Assembly (NCBI GenBank): GCA_002729525.1
Contig: PBYI01000009.1
Span: 272,224-336,223 of the forward strand
Origin: Nocardioides sp.
GTDB taxonomy: Bacteria > Actinomycetota > Actinomycetes > Propionibacteriales > Nocardioidaceae
Length of the DNA stretch: 64,000 nucleotides
Reading direction: 5' to 3'
This document shows positions 31,678-40,442 of the stretch, in pieces. Each line of letters starts with the position of its first letter. The first letter of the stretch is position 1. The translations under genes and the position numbers were made by a program. The notes under the pieces were generated by a model. It was not told the DNA's origin. It was given only the letters and a program-made list of their open reading frames with translations, and did no database searches.

Positions 31678-32166
31678 TCAGAAGTCGCCGGCGTCGTGGC
31701 GCACCGGGCGCATCAGCTCCGACACCGCGCCGCGCTGCTGCTCGTCCAGCGCGCCGAGCCCGAAGTCGGCGGCGACGAGGTCCTGGGTGGCCTTCTCGAC
31801 CAGGTCGCGCCCGGCGTCGGTGATCGTCGCGAGCACGGCGCGGCCGTCGTCGGGGCTCTGCTGGCGCTCGATGAGGCCGTCCTCGGCGAGGCGTCGCGCG
31901 ATCGACGTGACCGACGTCGGGTGCACCTGCAGCCGCTCCCCCATCTTGCCGAGCGGCAACGAGCCGCGCGAGGAGAACGTCAGCAGCACCAGCGCCTCGT
32001 AGCGGGCGAAGGTGAGGCCGTGCGGCTTGAGGATCGCGTCGAGCCGGGCGATCACCAGCTGCTGCACCCGCATCAGCGACGTCACCGCGTGCATCGCGGG
32101 TACGCCGTCCCACCGCTGCCCCCACTGACGAGCGGCCTCGTCGATGGGGTCGAACGGGAGCGCCAT
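31678..32166 (-). CDS. MarR-family transcriptional regulator
   Basis: The 162-residue protein has the MarR winged helix: LTFARYEALVLLTFSSRGSL leads into the recognition helix HPTSVTSIARRLAEDGLI and the wing QSPDDGRAVLATIT. The ATG is at 32166. It sits 52 bases downstream of meaB on the same strand, within a cluster of acyl-CoA genes. Regulation of those genes is possible but unproven. Confidence 0.9.
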   Translation of the reverse strand: MALPFDPIDEAARQWGQRWDGVPAMHAVTSLMRVQQLVIARLDAILKPHGLTFARYEALVLLTFSSRGSLPLGKMGERLQVHPTSVTSIARRLAEDGLIERQQSPDDGRAVLATITDAGRDLVEKATQDLVAADFGLGALDEQQRGAVSELMRPVRHDAGDF

Positions 32167-32218
32167 GGGCGTGGACTCTAGGGCATCGTGCGGCACGCGC
32201 GGCGGTACGGACCGGCGC

Positions 32219-33226
32219 TCAGCCCTGCACGACCGCCAGCAGCTCGTCGGCGGCGGCGTACGGGTCGAGCGCGCCGTCGACGACCCGGCCGGCGAGGTCG
32301 TCCAGCCCGTCGTGCCCGGCAGCGGTGGCGTCCCAGCGGCGGCGCAGGTCGGCGACGGCGATGGCCTCGACCTCGGCGCGCGCACGGCGTACGCGACGTC
32401 GGCGCAGCGCGCCGGTCTCCTCCAGCCAGGCCCGGTGCTCGTCGAGCGCCTCGACGACCTCGGGCACGCCCTCGCCGGACTGCGCGGTCGTACGTCGGAT
32501 CGGCGGGCGCCAGGCGTCGTGGGTCCGCTCCCCCAGCGAGAGCATCGCGCGGAGGTCCTGCGCCACCTGGCGGGCGCCGTCGCGGTCGGCCTTGTTGACG
32601 ACGTAGACGTCGCCGACCTCGAGGATGCCGGCCTTGGCGGCCTGGATGCCGTCGCCCATGCCGGGCGCGAGGAGCACCACCGTGGTGTCGGCGAGCCCCG
32701 CGACCTCGACCTCGCTCTGGCCGACACCGACCGTCTCGACGAGCACGACGTCGTAGCCGGCCGCGTCGAGCACCCGCATCGCCTGCGGGGTCGTCCAGGA
32801 GAGCCCGCCGAGGTGGCCGCGGGCGGCCATGGAGCGGATGTAGACGCCGTCGTCGGTGGCGTGGTCGCCCATCCGGACCCGGTCGCCGAGCAGCGCGCCG
32901 CCGGAGAACGGCGACGACGGGTCGACGGCGATCACGCCCACCCGACGACCCTGCTCGCGATAGGCGCGCACGAGCGCGTTGGTGGAGGTCGACTTCCCGA
33001 CGCCGGGGGCTCCGGTGATGCCGATGACGTGGGCGCGGCCGGTGTGCGGCGCGAGCGCGGCCATGACCTCGCGGAGCACCGGCGACTCGTCCTCGACGAG
33101 GGACACCAGCCGGGCCACGGCCCGCACCTCGCCGTCACGCGCGCGGCGTACGAGGTCGGGCACGTCGACGCCCGCGCGCCGACCCCGCCGAGGCGGGTCC
33201 GGACGCGCGGGCGTCGGCGAGGTCAC
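32219..33226 (-). CDS. meaB: Methylmalonyl-CoA mutase-associated GTPase MeaB
   Basis: MeaB is a G3E GTPase chaperone that gates cofactor loading and protects B12-dependent acyl-CoA mutases. The 335 residues show the P-loop GAPGVGKST, the switch region VDPSSPFSGGALLGDR, ETVGVGQSE and the base-specificity motif NKAD. The GTG start is 4 bases after the thiolase stop, so the two genes are co-transcribed. A likely client in this window is the MeaA-type mutase at 58-60 kb. Confidence 0.95.
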   Translation of the reverse strand: MTSPTPARPDPPRRGRRAGVDVPDLVRRARDGEVRAVARLVSLVEDESPVLREVMAALAPHTGRAHVIGITGAPGVGKSTSTNALVRAYREQGRRVGVIAVDPSSPFSGGALLGDRVRMGDHATDDGVYIRSMAARGHLGGLSWTTPQAMRVLDAAGYDVVLVETVGVGQSEVEVAGLADTTVVLLAPGMGDGIQAAKAGILEVGDVYVVNKADRDGARQVAQDLRAMLSLGERTHDAWRPPIRRTTAQSGEGVPEVVEALDEHRAWLEETGALRRRRVRRARAEVEAIAVADLRRRWDATAAGHDGLDDLAGRVVDGALDPYAAADELLAVVQG

Positions 33227-33230
33227 CTGC

Positions 33231-34418
33231 TCAGGCAGAGGGGACCTTCACGATGAGCGCGTCGCCCTGACCTCCGCCACCGCAGAGCGCGGCCGCACCG
33301 GTGCCGCCGCCGCGGCGCTTGAGCTCGAGGGCGAGGTGCAGGACCACGCGGGCGCCGGACATGCCGACCGGGTGGCCCAGCGCGATCGCGCCGCCGTTGA
33401 CGTTGACCTTGTCGTCGGAGATGCCGAGCGCGCGGGCCGAGGCGATGCCGACGGCGGCGAAGGCCTCGTTGAACTCGACCAGGTCGAGGTCACCGGGCTC
33501 GATGCCCTCCTTGGCGCAGGCCTTCGCGGTGGCGTTGGCGGGCTGCAGCTGCAGGGTGGAGTCGGGGCCGGCGACCATGCCGTGCGCGCCGATCTCGCAG
33601 AGCCAGTCGAGGCCGAGCTCCTCGGCCTTGGCCTTGCTCATCACCACGACGGCGCAGGCGCCGTCGGAGATCTGCGAGGCCGAGCCCGCGGTGATGGTGC
33701 CGTCCTTGGCGAAGGCCGGGCGGAGCTTGCCGAGCGACTCGACGGTGGTGTCGCCACGCACGCCCTCGTCCTCGGAGACGACGACCGGGTCGCCCTTGCG
33801 CTGCGGGATCGAGACCGGCACGACCTCGTCGTCGAAGACGCCGTTCTTCCAGGCCACGGCGGCCTTCTGGTGCGAGGCGGCCGCGAAGGCGTCCTGCTCC
33901 TCGCGGGTGAACTGATCGGTCGCGGCGTTGCACTGCTCGGTCAGGCCGCCCATGGCCTGCTGGGTGGCCTGGTCGTAGAGGGCGTCGTAGGCCATCGAGT
34001 CGACCAGCGCGGTGTCGCCGTACTTGAAGCCCTCACGGGACTTCGGCAGCAGGTGCGGGGCGTTGGTCATCGACTCCATGCCACCGGCCACGATGATGTC
34101 GGCCTCACCGGCGCGGATCATCTGGTCGGCGGTGGCGATCGCGTTGAGGCCGGACAGGCAGACCTTGTTGATGGTGATCGACGGCACCGAGGCGGGGAGG
34201 CCGCCGGCGAGCCCGGCACCACGGGCGGGGTTCTGGCCCGCGCCGGCGCCGATGACCTGGCCGAGGATGAGGTACTCGACCTGCTCCGGGCTGACGCCCG
34301 CCTTCTCCAGGGCGCCCTTGACGGCGATGCCGCCGAGGTCGGCGGCCGAGAGGGTCTTGAGTCCGCCGAGCAGGCGGCCGATCGGGGTGCGGGCCCCGGC
34401 GACGATGACGCTGGACAT
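33231..34418 (-). CDS. Acetyl-CoA C-acetyltransferase (thiolase)
   Basis: The enzyme condenses two acetyl-CoA or cleaves acetoacetyl-CoA. The 395 residues have all three catalytic blocks: the nucleophile Cys in [12 protein letters not shown], the His in [16 protein letters not shown] and the second Cys in [15 protein letters not shown]. It is followed by meaB after 4 bases. The ATG is at 34418. This is the FadA4-like position next to mce in other actinobacteria. A shared palindrome lies upstream in the divergent region. Confidence 0.95.
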   Translation of the reverse strand: MSSVIVAGARTPIGRLLGGLKTLSAADLGGIAVKGALEKAGVSPEQVEYLILGQVIGAGAGQNPARGAGLAGGLPASVPSITINKVCLSGLNAIATADQMIRAGEADIIVAGGMESMTNAPHLLPKSREGFKYGDTALVDSMAYDALYDQATQQAMGGLTEQCNAATDQFTREEQDAFAAASHQKAAVAWKNGVFDDEVVPVSIPQRKGDPVVVSEDEGVRGDTTVESLGKLRPAFAKDGTITAGSASQISDGACAVVVMSKAKAEELGLDWLCEIGAHGMVAGPDSTLQLQPANATAKACAKEGIEPGDLDLVEFNEAFAAVGIASARALGISDDKVNVNGGAIALGHPVGMSGARVVLHLALELKRRGGGTGAAALCGGGGQGDALIVKVPSA

Positions 34419-34503
34419 GAGCTGCCTCCGCGAGTCTGTGCTGTTCCGAGCTGAACGGGCTGGATGGACGGGACCCACGACGGGGCCCTGTGCTGCGGCG
34501 CAC

Positions 34504-34519
34504 ACTACCCGCGAGTCAC
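34504..34519. promoter_or_regulatory. Candidate operator between thiolase and mce
   Basis: ACTACCCGCGAGTCAC contains the core ACCCGCGAGT, matching the ACYCRYGRGT pattern also found before ccrA and the tandem 3-hydroxyacyl-CoA dehydrogenase. It sits about 85 bases from the thiolase start and 77 from mce. Confidence 0.45.
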
Positions 34520-34595
34520 CTGCGGGGACGGTCGTGTGTCCACCGTCACGTCCCGTGGCTGCCGTCAAGCCCGTGGCTCGGCCACAATGGCGCGC

Positions 34596-35045
34596 ATGAC
34601 GGCCCCGATGGACATCCCCGAGACCCTGTTCACCGCGATCGACCACGTCGGCATGGCGGTGCCCGACCTCGACGAGGCGATCGCGTTCTACCGCGACACC
34701 TTCGGCATGCGGCTGGCCCACGAGGAGGTCAACGAGGAGCAGGGCGTCCGCGAGGCGATGATGGCGGTCGGCGACTCCACCTCCTGCGTGCAGCTGCTCG
34801 CGCCGCTCAACGACTCCTCCACGATCGCGAAGTACATCGACCGCAACGGCCCCGGTTGCCAGCAGGTCGCCTACCGCGTCACCGACGTCGAGGCGGTCAG
34901 CTCGATCCTGCGCGAGCGCGGCCTGCGGCTGCTGTACGACGCCCCGAAGCGCGGCACCTCCGACTCCCGCATCAACTTCGTGCACCCCAAGGACGCCGGC
35001 GGCGTGCTGGTCGAGCTCGTGGAGCCGGCCGCCTCCGCGCACTGA
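34596..35045 (+). CDS. mce: Methylmalonyl-CoA epimerase
   Basis: Mce interconverts the R and S forms of methylmalonyl-CoA (and ethylmalonyl-CoA). The 149-residue VOC-fold protein has metal-ligand candidates in [21 protein letters not shown] and VLVELVEPA. The position usually HH in this family reads [12 protein letters not shown] recall the QQ form from other actinobacteria. A CACAAT hexamer ends 7 bases before the ATG at 34596, which favours this start over the ATG 9 bases upstream. It is divergent from thiolase-meaB. Confidence 0.92.
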   Translation: MTAPMDIPETLFTAIDHVGMAVPDLDEAIAFYRDTFGMRLAHEEVNEEQGVREAMMAVGDSTSCVQLLAPLNDSSTIAKYIDRNGPGCQQVAYRVTDVEAVSSILRERGLRLLYDAPKRGTSDSRINFVHPKDAGGVLVELVEPAASAH

Positions 35046-35078
35046 CGCCTCTCCGGCGCTCCTCCCCCGCTCGTTCCT

Positions 35079-35112
35079 CGTCGACCCGGCGCACGTTTGC
35101 GCCGGGTCGACG
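35079..35112. terminator. First of two near-identical terminator hairpins
   Basis: A perfect 15-base stem (CGTCGACCCGGCGCA) with a CGTT loop. It lies 33 bases after the mce stop, between converging genes. Confidence 0.85.
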
Positions 35113-35123
35113 TGCGTCCGGGG

Positions 35124-35153
35124 TCGACCCGGCGCACGTTTGCGCCGGGTCGA
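35124..35153. terminator. Second copy of the same hairpin
   Basis: A 13-base stem (TCGACCCGGCGCA) with the same CGTT loop, repeating the first hairpin 43 bases on. It ends exactly at the stop codon of the response-regulator gene, so each convergent gene has one copy next to it. Confidence 0.85.
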
Positions 35154-35768
35154 TCAGATCCAGCCGCGCTCGCGGGCGACCCGGGCCGCGGCGGCGCGGG
35201 TGCGGGTGCCGGTCTTGCCGATGGCGGCCGACAGGTGGTTGCGCACCGTGCCGCCCGACAGGTGAAGCCGCGCGGCGATCGCCGAGACCGGCTCGCCGTC
35301 CAGGGCGGCACGCAGCACGTCCGACTCCCGCTCGGTGAGCGGGCTGGCGCCGTCGACCAGCGACTCGGTCGCGAGCACGGGGTCCACGACCCGCAGCCCG
35401 GCGCGTACCCGGCGTACGGCCTCGGCGAGCTCGGTGGCCGGGGTGTCCTTGACGACGAACCCCGACGCGCCCGCCTCCAGCGCGCGCCGCAGGTAGCCGG
35501 GGCGCCCGAACGTCGTCACCACCAGCACCCGTACGTCGGGATGGGCGGCGCGCACCGCGGCGCAGGCCTCGATGCCGTCGATGCCGGGCATCTGGATGTC
35601 GAGCAGGCACACGTCGGGCCGGTGCTCGGCGACCGCCGCGAGCACCTCGTCGCCTCGACCGACCTCGGCGACCACCTCCAGGTCGGGCTCGAGAGCCAGC
35701 AGCGCCGCGAGCGCGCCGCGCACCAGTGCCTGGTCGTCGGCCAGCAGCAGCCGCGTGGTGCCGCTCAC
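35154..35768 (-). CDS. LuxR/NarL-type response regulator
   Basis: The 204 residues comprise a receiver domain (LLADDQALVRGAL, the phospho-acceptor Asp in DVCLLDIQMPGIDG, the Thr in VLVVTTFGRPGY and the Lys in GFVVKDTPATE) and a C-terminal LuxR HTH (LTERESDVLRAALDGEPVSA, then LHLSGGTVRNHLSAAIGKTG). The GTG start overlaps the histidine kinase stop as GTGA. It is the last gene of an ABC-exporter/two-component operon and probably regulates that operon. Confidence 0.94.
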   Translation of the reverse strand: MSGTTRLLLADDQALVRGALAALLALEPDLEVVAEVGRGDEVLAAVAEHRPDVCLLDIQMPGIDGIEACAAVRAAHPDVRVLVVTTFGRPGYLRRALEAGASGFVVKDTPATELAEAVRRVRAGLRVVDPVLATESLVDGASPLTERESDVLRAALDGEPVSAIAARLHLSGGTVRNHLSAAIGKTGTRTRAAAARVARERGWI

Positions 35769-36853
35769 CAGCGCACCTCCAGCCGGGTGCCGCCGCCGGG
35801 CTCGGCGGCGAGCTCGAGCCGTCCGCCGCTGGCCGCGACCCGCTCGCGCAGCCCGGCGAGCCCGGTGCCCTCCTCCGCTGCCTCGGGCGGCCCGACGCCG
35901 TCGTCGACGACGACCACGGCGTGCGACTCCAGCACCACCTCGCACCTCCCGGCGTGCGCGTGGCGCACCACGTTGGTGACGGCCTCGCGCCCCGCCCACG
36001 CCGCGACCGTACGACGCCGCGGGTCCAGCACGTCGACGTCGTCGGGCAGCCGGGCGTCGATCCCCGCGGCGGCCAGCGCGCGGGCGGCCGCCTCGACCTC
36101 GTCGCCGAGCCGGGCCGACCGGAGTCCCCCCACGGTGGCGCGCACCTCGGCGAGCGACTGCCGGGCCAGCGCCTGGATGTCCGCGAGCTCCGCACGGGCC
36201 CGCTCGGGGTCGGCCTCGACGAGCCGCTCGGCGAGCTCGGCCTTGACCGCGACGACGGTGAGGCTGTGCCCGAGCACGTCGTGGACGTCGCGGGCGACCC
36301 GGTCGCGTTCGGTGCCGAGCCGCAGGTCCTCCTGGGCGCGGGCGTGGGCGTCGCTCTGCTCGGCCAGCCACCGGCCGGCGGACGTGCCGATCGCGACGGC
36401 CACGAGGGTGAAGTCGAGGAACAGCCACCCGGTCGACGGGTCGACGACGACCTGCACCGCCACGGCCGCGACGAGCACGAGGCCGGGCCAGCCCCAGCAC
36501 CACGGCCTGGGCAGCACGAACACCCCGAGTGCGACCAGGAACGGCGCGAACGACAGCACCCCGAGCCCGAGCGGCACCGCGGTGAGAAGCGTGACCACGG
36601 TGAGCGCGCCGAGGAAGGCGGGGCCGCGGGTCGGCCCGGCAGCGGCGCTGGTCACGCCGGGACGCGTGAAGGCCGCGACGTAGCCCACCCCGAAGACCGC
36701 CGTGCCCACCAGCCCGCCGACCCGCTCGGCGGTGGCGGGCCGGTCGAGCGACTCCAGCACCGGGAAGACCAGGAACACCAGCCAGGCCGCCCACAGCAGC
36801 CAGCCCCAGCGGCGCCACGGCGCGTCGAGCTCCGGGGCCACCGCGTCGCTCAC
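35765..36853 (-). CDS. Sensor histidine kinase (HisKA_3/DesK type)
   Basis: The 362 residues have an N-terminal block of about five membrane spans (residues 15-165). The dimerisation helix carries the phospho-His (RDRVARDVHDVLGHSLTVVA), and the ATPase domain has N-box GREAVTNVVRHAHAG and GTGLAGLRERVAASGGRLEL. No separate extracellular sensor domain is seen, so sensing is probably through the membrane. GTG start; GTGA overlaps at both ends join it to the ABC permease and the response regulator. Confidence 0.94.
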   Translation of the reverse strand: MSDAVAPELDAPWRRWGWLLWAAWLVFLVFPVLESLDRPATAERVGGLVGTAVFGVGYVAAFTRPGVTSAAAGPTRGPAFLGALTVVTLLTAVPLGLGVLSFAPFLVALGVFVLPRPWCWGWPGLVLVAAVAVQVVVDPSTGWLFLDFTLVAVAIGTSAGRWLAEQSDAHARAQEDLRLGTERDRVARDVHDVLGHSLTVVAVKAELAERLVEADPERARAELADIQALARQSLAEVRATVGGLRSARLGDEVEAAARALAAAGIDARLPDDVDVLDPRRRTVAAWAGREAVTNVVRHAHAGRCEVVLESHAVVVVDDGVGPPEAAEEGTGLAGLRERVAASGGRLELAAEPGGGTRLEVRW

Positions 36854-37692
36854 TGCCGGCCGCGACCGCGCCGCACCAGCAGCGTCGCCGCCACCGCCAG
36901 CACCAGGGTCCACACGGCCACGTTAGTGATCGGCAGCCACAGCGGGTCGTGGACGAGCGAGTCGTCGCCCGTGACGACCCAGCCCTCGGTCAGCGGGTAG
37001 CGCGCCAGGGCGACGTACCCGTACAGCGGCGTGAGCTTGGCGAAGGCCAGCAGGCCGCCGGACAGCGGGAAGAAGATGTTGCCGAGGAAGCTCAGCACCA
37101 CCACCGAGCCGCTCGCCCCGGACACCGCCGCCTCCGAGCGGAACGCCAGGCCGAAGCAGAGCCCGTAGAGCGCGAACGCGGTCGCCCCGCACGCCAGCAC
37201 GACGTACGACAGCAGCCAGGCGGAGGCGTCGCCGGACGCGCCGGCCACCGCGCCGAGCAGGTAGACGAGGGTCAGCGGCGCCAGCGCGACCAGCACCGAC
37301 AGGCTCGCCTTGACCAGGACGTAGGTGCGGTCGCGCAGCGGGGTGAGCCCGAGCTGGCGGCCCCAGCCCTGCGAGCGCTCCACGGCCGACGACGCACCGA
37401 TCGAGACGGTCGCCGAGACCGCGCCGTACCCGGCCATCGCGATCATGATCGCCATCCCGACGTTGCCGTTGCCGATGTCGTCGCCGGCGTAGTCCTCCGA
37501 CGTGCCGAAGATCAGGAACAGGAACGCCGGCAGCGCGACGGTGAAGAACAGCGTCACCGGGTCGCGCAGCACGCGGCGCAGCTCCAGCCGCAGCAGGGTG
37601 AGGGCCGCCGGCGTACGCCGCCCGCTCGGGGCCGTGGTCGACGCAGGGGTCGTGGTGCCAGGGGTCACGGTGCCAGGGGTCGTGGTGCTCAT
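36850..37692 (-). CDS. ABC-2 type transporter permease
   Basis: The 280-residue protein has a short Thr/Pro-rich N-terminus, an amphipathic helix (TLLRLELRRVLRDPVTLFF) and six membrane spans, the ABC-2 exporter layout. It partners with the ATPase encoded just upstream (ATGA overlap). Such LiaRS/DesKR-linked exporters commonly move drugs or lipids; the substrate is unknown. Confidence 0.92.
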   Translation of the reverse strand: MSTTTPGTVTPGTTTPASTTAPSGRRTPAALTLLRLELRRVLRDPVTLFFTVALPAFLFLIFGTSEDYAGDDIGNGNVGMAIMIAMAGYGAVSATVSIGASSAVERSQGWGRQLGLTPLRDRTYVLVKASLSVLVALAPLTLVYLLGAVAGASGDASAWLLSYVVLACGATAFALYGLCFGLAFRSEAAVSGASGSVVVLSFLGNIFFPLSGGLLAFAKLTPLYGYVALARYPLTEGWVVTGDDSLVHDPLWLPITNVAVWTLVLAVAATLLVRRGRGRQ

Positions 37693-38693
37693 CGGTGCTC
37701 CTCGGTCAGCAGCAGGAAGGCCTCGTCGAGCGAGCCGGACACGACCTCGAGGTCGTGGGCTCCGAGGTCGACGAGGAGGGCTCGGGCGACGGCGTCGGGG
37801 GCGGCGGAGCACACCCGCAGGCGCGCTCCCTGGACCTCGACGTCGGCGACGGCGGACGGCAGCAGCGCCCGCAGGCGGTCGGCGGCGGCGACCGCGGCCG
37901 ACGGGTCGGTCACCGAGGCCGACACGACGCGCCCGGTGGCCCGGGCCCGCACCTCGGCGGTCGACCCGTCGGCGACCACGCGACCGCCGGCCATCAGCAC
38001 GATCCGGTCCGCGAAGGCGTCGGCCTCCTCGAGGTAGTGCGTCGCGAAGACGACGGTGCGTCCGCGGGCGGTCTCGTCGTGCATGGTCGCCCAGAACTCC
38101 CGCCGCGCCGCGACGTCCATCGCCGCGGTCGGCTCGTCGAGCACCAGCAGGCTCGGGTCGGGCAGCAGCGCGAGCGCGAAGCGCAGCCGCTGCTGCTCGC
38201 CACCGGAGCACGTGGAGACCCGGCGGCCGGCGAGGGCGGTCAGCCCCGTGCGCTCGAGCACGTCGGCCACGCTCGCGCTGCCGGTCGGCAGCCGCCGGTA
38301 GGTCGCGGCGACGTACTCGAGGGTCTCGCGGACGGTGAGGTCGGCCAGCAGCCCACCGGTCTGGAGCACCGCGGAGACCAGTCCGGCGTCGACGGCCTCC
38401 CGCGGCGCCCGGCCCAGGACCCGCGCCGTGCCCGACGAGGGCGGCACCAGGCCGAGCACGACGTCGAGCGTGGTGGTCTTCCCGGCCCCGTTGGGCCCGA
38501 GCAGGGCGATGATCTCGCCGGTGCCGATCTCGAGGTCCACGTGGTCGACGGCGACGACCTCGGCACCGCCCGCGGCGCCCGGGAACGTGCGGCGGAGGGC
38601 GTCCAGGCGCACGGCCGGGACGTCGTGGTGGTGCGCGCGGCGCCCGACGTCGTACGACGCGGGGGCGGTGCTCGGCGGCAGGGTGCTCGTCAT
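37689..38693 (-). CDS. ABC transporter ATP-binding protein
   Basis: The 334 residues carry Walker A GPNGAGKTT, Q-loop VLQTGGLLADLTVRE, the signature CSGGEQQRLRF (Cys in place of the usual Leu), Walker B LLVLDEPTAAMD and the H-loop FATHYLEEAD. The C-terminal 80 residues form the extension typical of drug-export ATPases. The ATG at 38693 heads the four-gene operon ATPase-permease-kinase-regulator. It is divergent from ccrA across 208 bases. Confidence 0.94.
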   Translation of the reverse strand: MTSTLPPSTAPASYDVGRRAHHHDVPAVRLDALRRTFPGAAGGAEVVAVDHVDLEIGTGEIIALLGPNGAGKTTTLDVVLGLVPPSSGTARVLGRAPREAVDAGLVSAVLQTGGLLADLTVRETLEYVAATYRRLPTGSASVADVLERTGLTALAGRRVSTCSGGEQQRLRFALALLPDPSLLVLDEPTAAMDVAARREFWATMHDETARGRTVVFATHYLEEADAFADRIVLMAGGRVVADGSTAEVRARATGRVVSASVTDPSAAVAAADRLRALLPSAVADVEVQGARLRVCSAAPDAVARALLVDLGAHDLEVVSGSLDEAFLLLTEEHR

Positions 38694-38844
38694 GGCGCCC
38701 AGCGTCGTCGCGTGGACGGTGCCGCGGATCCGTCGGCTGTCAGCACCTCGCCATGACACCTGTCACGGGTGCAACCACGCGGCAACGGCCATCGGGCACA
38801 CTGCTCACCCGACGAGACGTGCGCCACACTCGGCGGACGCCAGA

Positions 38845-38860
38845 GTTACTCACGGGTATC
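38845..38860. promoter_or_regulatory. Candidate operator before ccrA
   Basis: GTTACTCACGGGTATC is a near-palindrome (core ACTCACGGGT) 42 bases before the ccrA start. The same core, identical over ten bases, precedes the tandem 3-hydroxyacyl-CoA dehydrogenase gene. Confidence 0.5.
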
Positions 38861-38901
38861 TTCCGCCCGGACGACCAGCCCGCCGACCAGTAGGAGACGC
38901 A

Positions 38902-40239
38902 GTGCAGCACATCCTCGACGCCATCACGGCCGGAGACACCAGCAGCGAGGACTTCGCGAACCTCGACCTGCCGGAGTCCTACCGCGCCGCCTTCGTCCGC
39001 AAGGACGAGGTCGACATGTTCGAGGGGATCCCCTCCAAGGAGAAGGACCCCCGCAAGTCGCTGCACGTCGACCAGGTCGACATGCCCGAGCTCGGCCCGG
39101 GTGAGGCGCTCGTCGCGGTGATGGCCTCGGCGATCAACTACAACACCGTGTGGACCTCGATCTTCGAGCCCGTCTCGACGTTCGGCTTCCTGGAGCGCTA
39201 CGGCCGCCAGAGCGAGCTCACCAAGCGCCACGACCTGCCGTACCACGTGGTCGGCTCCGACCTCGCCGGCGTCGTGCTGCGCACCGGACCCGGCGTCACC
39301 AAGTGGAAGCCCGGTCAGGAGGTCGTCGCGCACTGCCTCTCGGTGGAGCTCGAGGACCCCGACGGCCACGACGACACGATGCTCGACCCCCAGCAGCGGA
39401 TCTGGGGCTTCGAGACCAACTTCGGCGGCCTCGCCGACGTGGCGCTCGTCAAGGCCAACCAGCTCATGCCGAAGCCCGACCACCTCACGTGGGAGGAGGC
39501 CGCGTCCCCCGGCCTGGTCAACTGCACGGCGTACCGCCAGCTGGTCTCCAAGAACGGCGGCGCGATGAAGCAGGGCGACAACGTCCTGATCTGGGGCGCC
39601 TCCGGCGGCCTCGGCGGCTTCGCCACGCAGTACGCCCTCAACGGCGGCGCGACCCCGGTGTGCGTCGTGTCCAACGACGAGAAGGCCGCCATCGCCCGCT
39701 CGATGGGCGCGGAGCTGATCATCAACCGCTCCGAGGAGGGCTACCAGTTCTGGAAGGACGAGCACACCCAGGACCCACGCGAGTGGAAGCGCTTCGGCTC
39801 GCGCATCCGTGAGCTCACCGGCGGCGAGGACATCGACATCGTCTTCGAGCACCCCGGCCGCGAGACGTTCGGCGCCAGCGTCTACGTCACCCGCAAGGGC
39901 GGCACCATCACCACCTGCGCCTCGACCAGCGGCTACATGCACGAGTACGACAACCGCTACCTGTGGATGAACCTCAAGAAGATCATCTCCAGCCACTTCG
40001 CCAACTACCGCGAGTCGTGGGAGGCCAACCGCCTCGTCGCCAAGGGCAAGATCCACCCGACCCTCTCGCGCTCCTACGCGCTGGAGGACGTGGGCCAGGC
40101 CTCGCTCGACGTGCACCACAACAAGCACCAGGGCAAGGTCGGCGTGCTCTGCCTGGCGCCCGAGGAGGGCATGGGCGTCCGCAACGCGGAGATGCGCGAG
40201 GAGCACCTCCCCGCGATCAACCGCTTCCGCGGCGTCTGA
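38902..40239 (+). CDS. ccrA: Crotonyl-CoA carboxylase/reductase
   Basis: Ccr reductively carboxylates crotonyl-CoA to ethylmalonyl-CoA with NADPH and CO2, the defining step of the ethylmalonyl-CoA pathway and a source of extender units. The 445 residues match the family: YNTVWTSIFEPVSTF, DLPYHVVGSDLAGVVLRTG, the NADPH site WGASGGLGGFATQYA and HPGRETFGASVYVTRKGG. An AGGAG precedes the GTG at 38902. A strong terminator follows 90 bases after the stop. Confidence 0.96.
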   Translation: MQHILDAITAGDTSSEDFANLDLPESYRAAFVRKDEVDMFEGIPSKEKDPRKSLHVDQVDMPELGPGEALVAVMASAINYNTVWTSIFEPVSTFGFLERYGRQSELTKRHDLPYHVVGSDLAGVVLRTGPGVTKWKPGQEVVAHCLSVELEDPDGHDDTMLDPQQRIWGFETNFGGLADVALVKANQLMPKPDHLTWEEAASPGLVNCTAYRQLVSKNGGAMKQGDNVLIWGASGGLGGFATQYALNGGATPVCVVSNDEKAAIARSMGAELIINRSEEGYQFWKDEHTQDPREWKRFGSRIRELTGGEDIDIVFEHPGRETFGASVYVTRKGGTITTCASTSGYMHEYDNRYLWMNLKKIISSHFANYRESWEANRLVAKGKIHPTLSRSYALEDVGQASLDVHHNKHQGKVGVLCLAPEEGMGVRNAEMREEHLPAINRFRGV

Positions 40240-40331
40240 TCCCAGCGCGACAGTCACACCAGCAACACCCGTCACACCAGCACCCACCGTCCCGGCGTTC
40301 CTGATCTCGGCGCAGGAAACATCCCGGACCC

Positions 40332-40375
40332 CGGTACCGGGTGTCGGTCATCACGTCGACCGACACCCGGTACCG
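40332..40375. terminator. Terminator after ccrA
   Basis: An 18-base perfect stem starting CGGTACCGGGTGTCGGTC encloses an 8-base loop. It is one of the longest perfect hairpins in the window. Confidence 0.9.
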
Positions 40376-40442
40376 CCCTGGGTTCCTCGCCCGTCATCGG
40401 GAATCATGTGCCTGTCACCCCCGACCGAGTGAGGATCACCCG

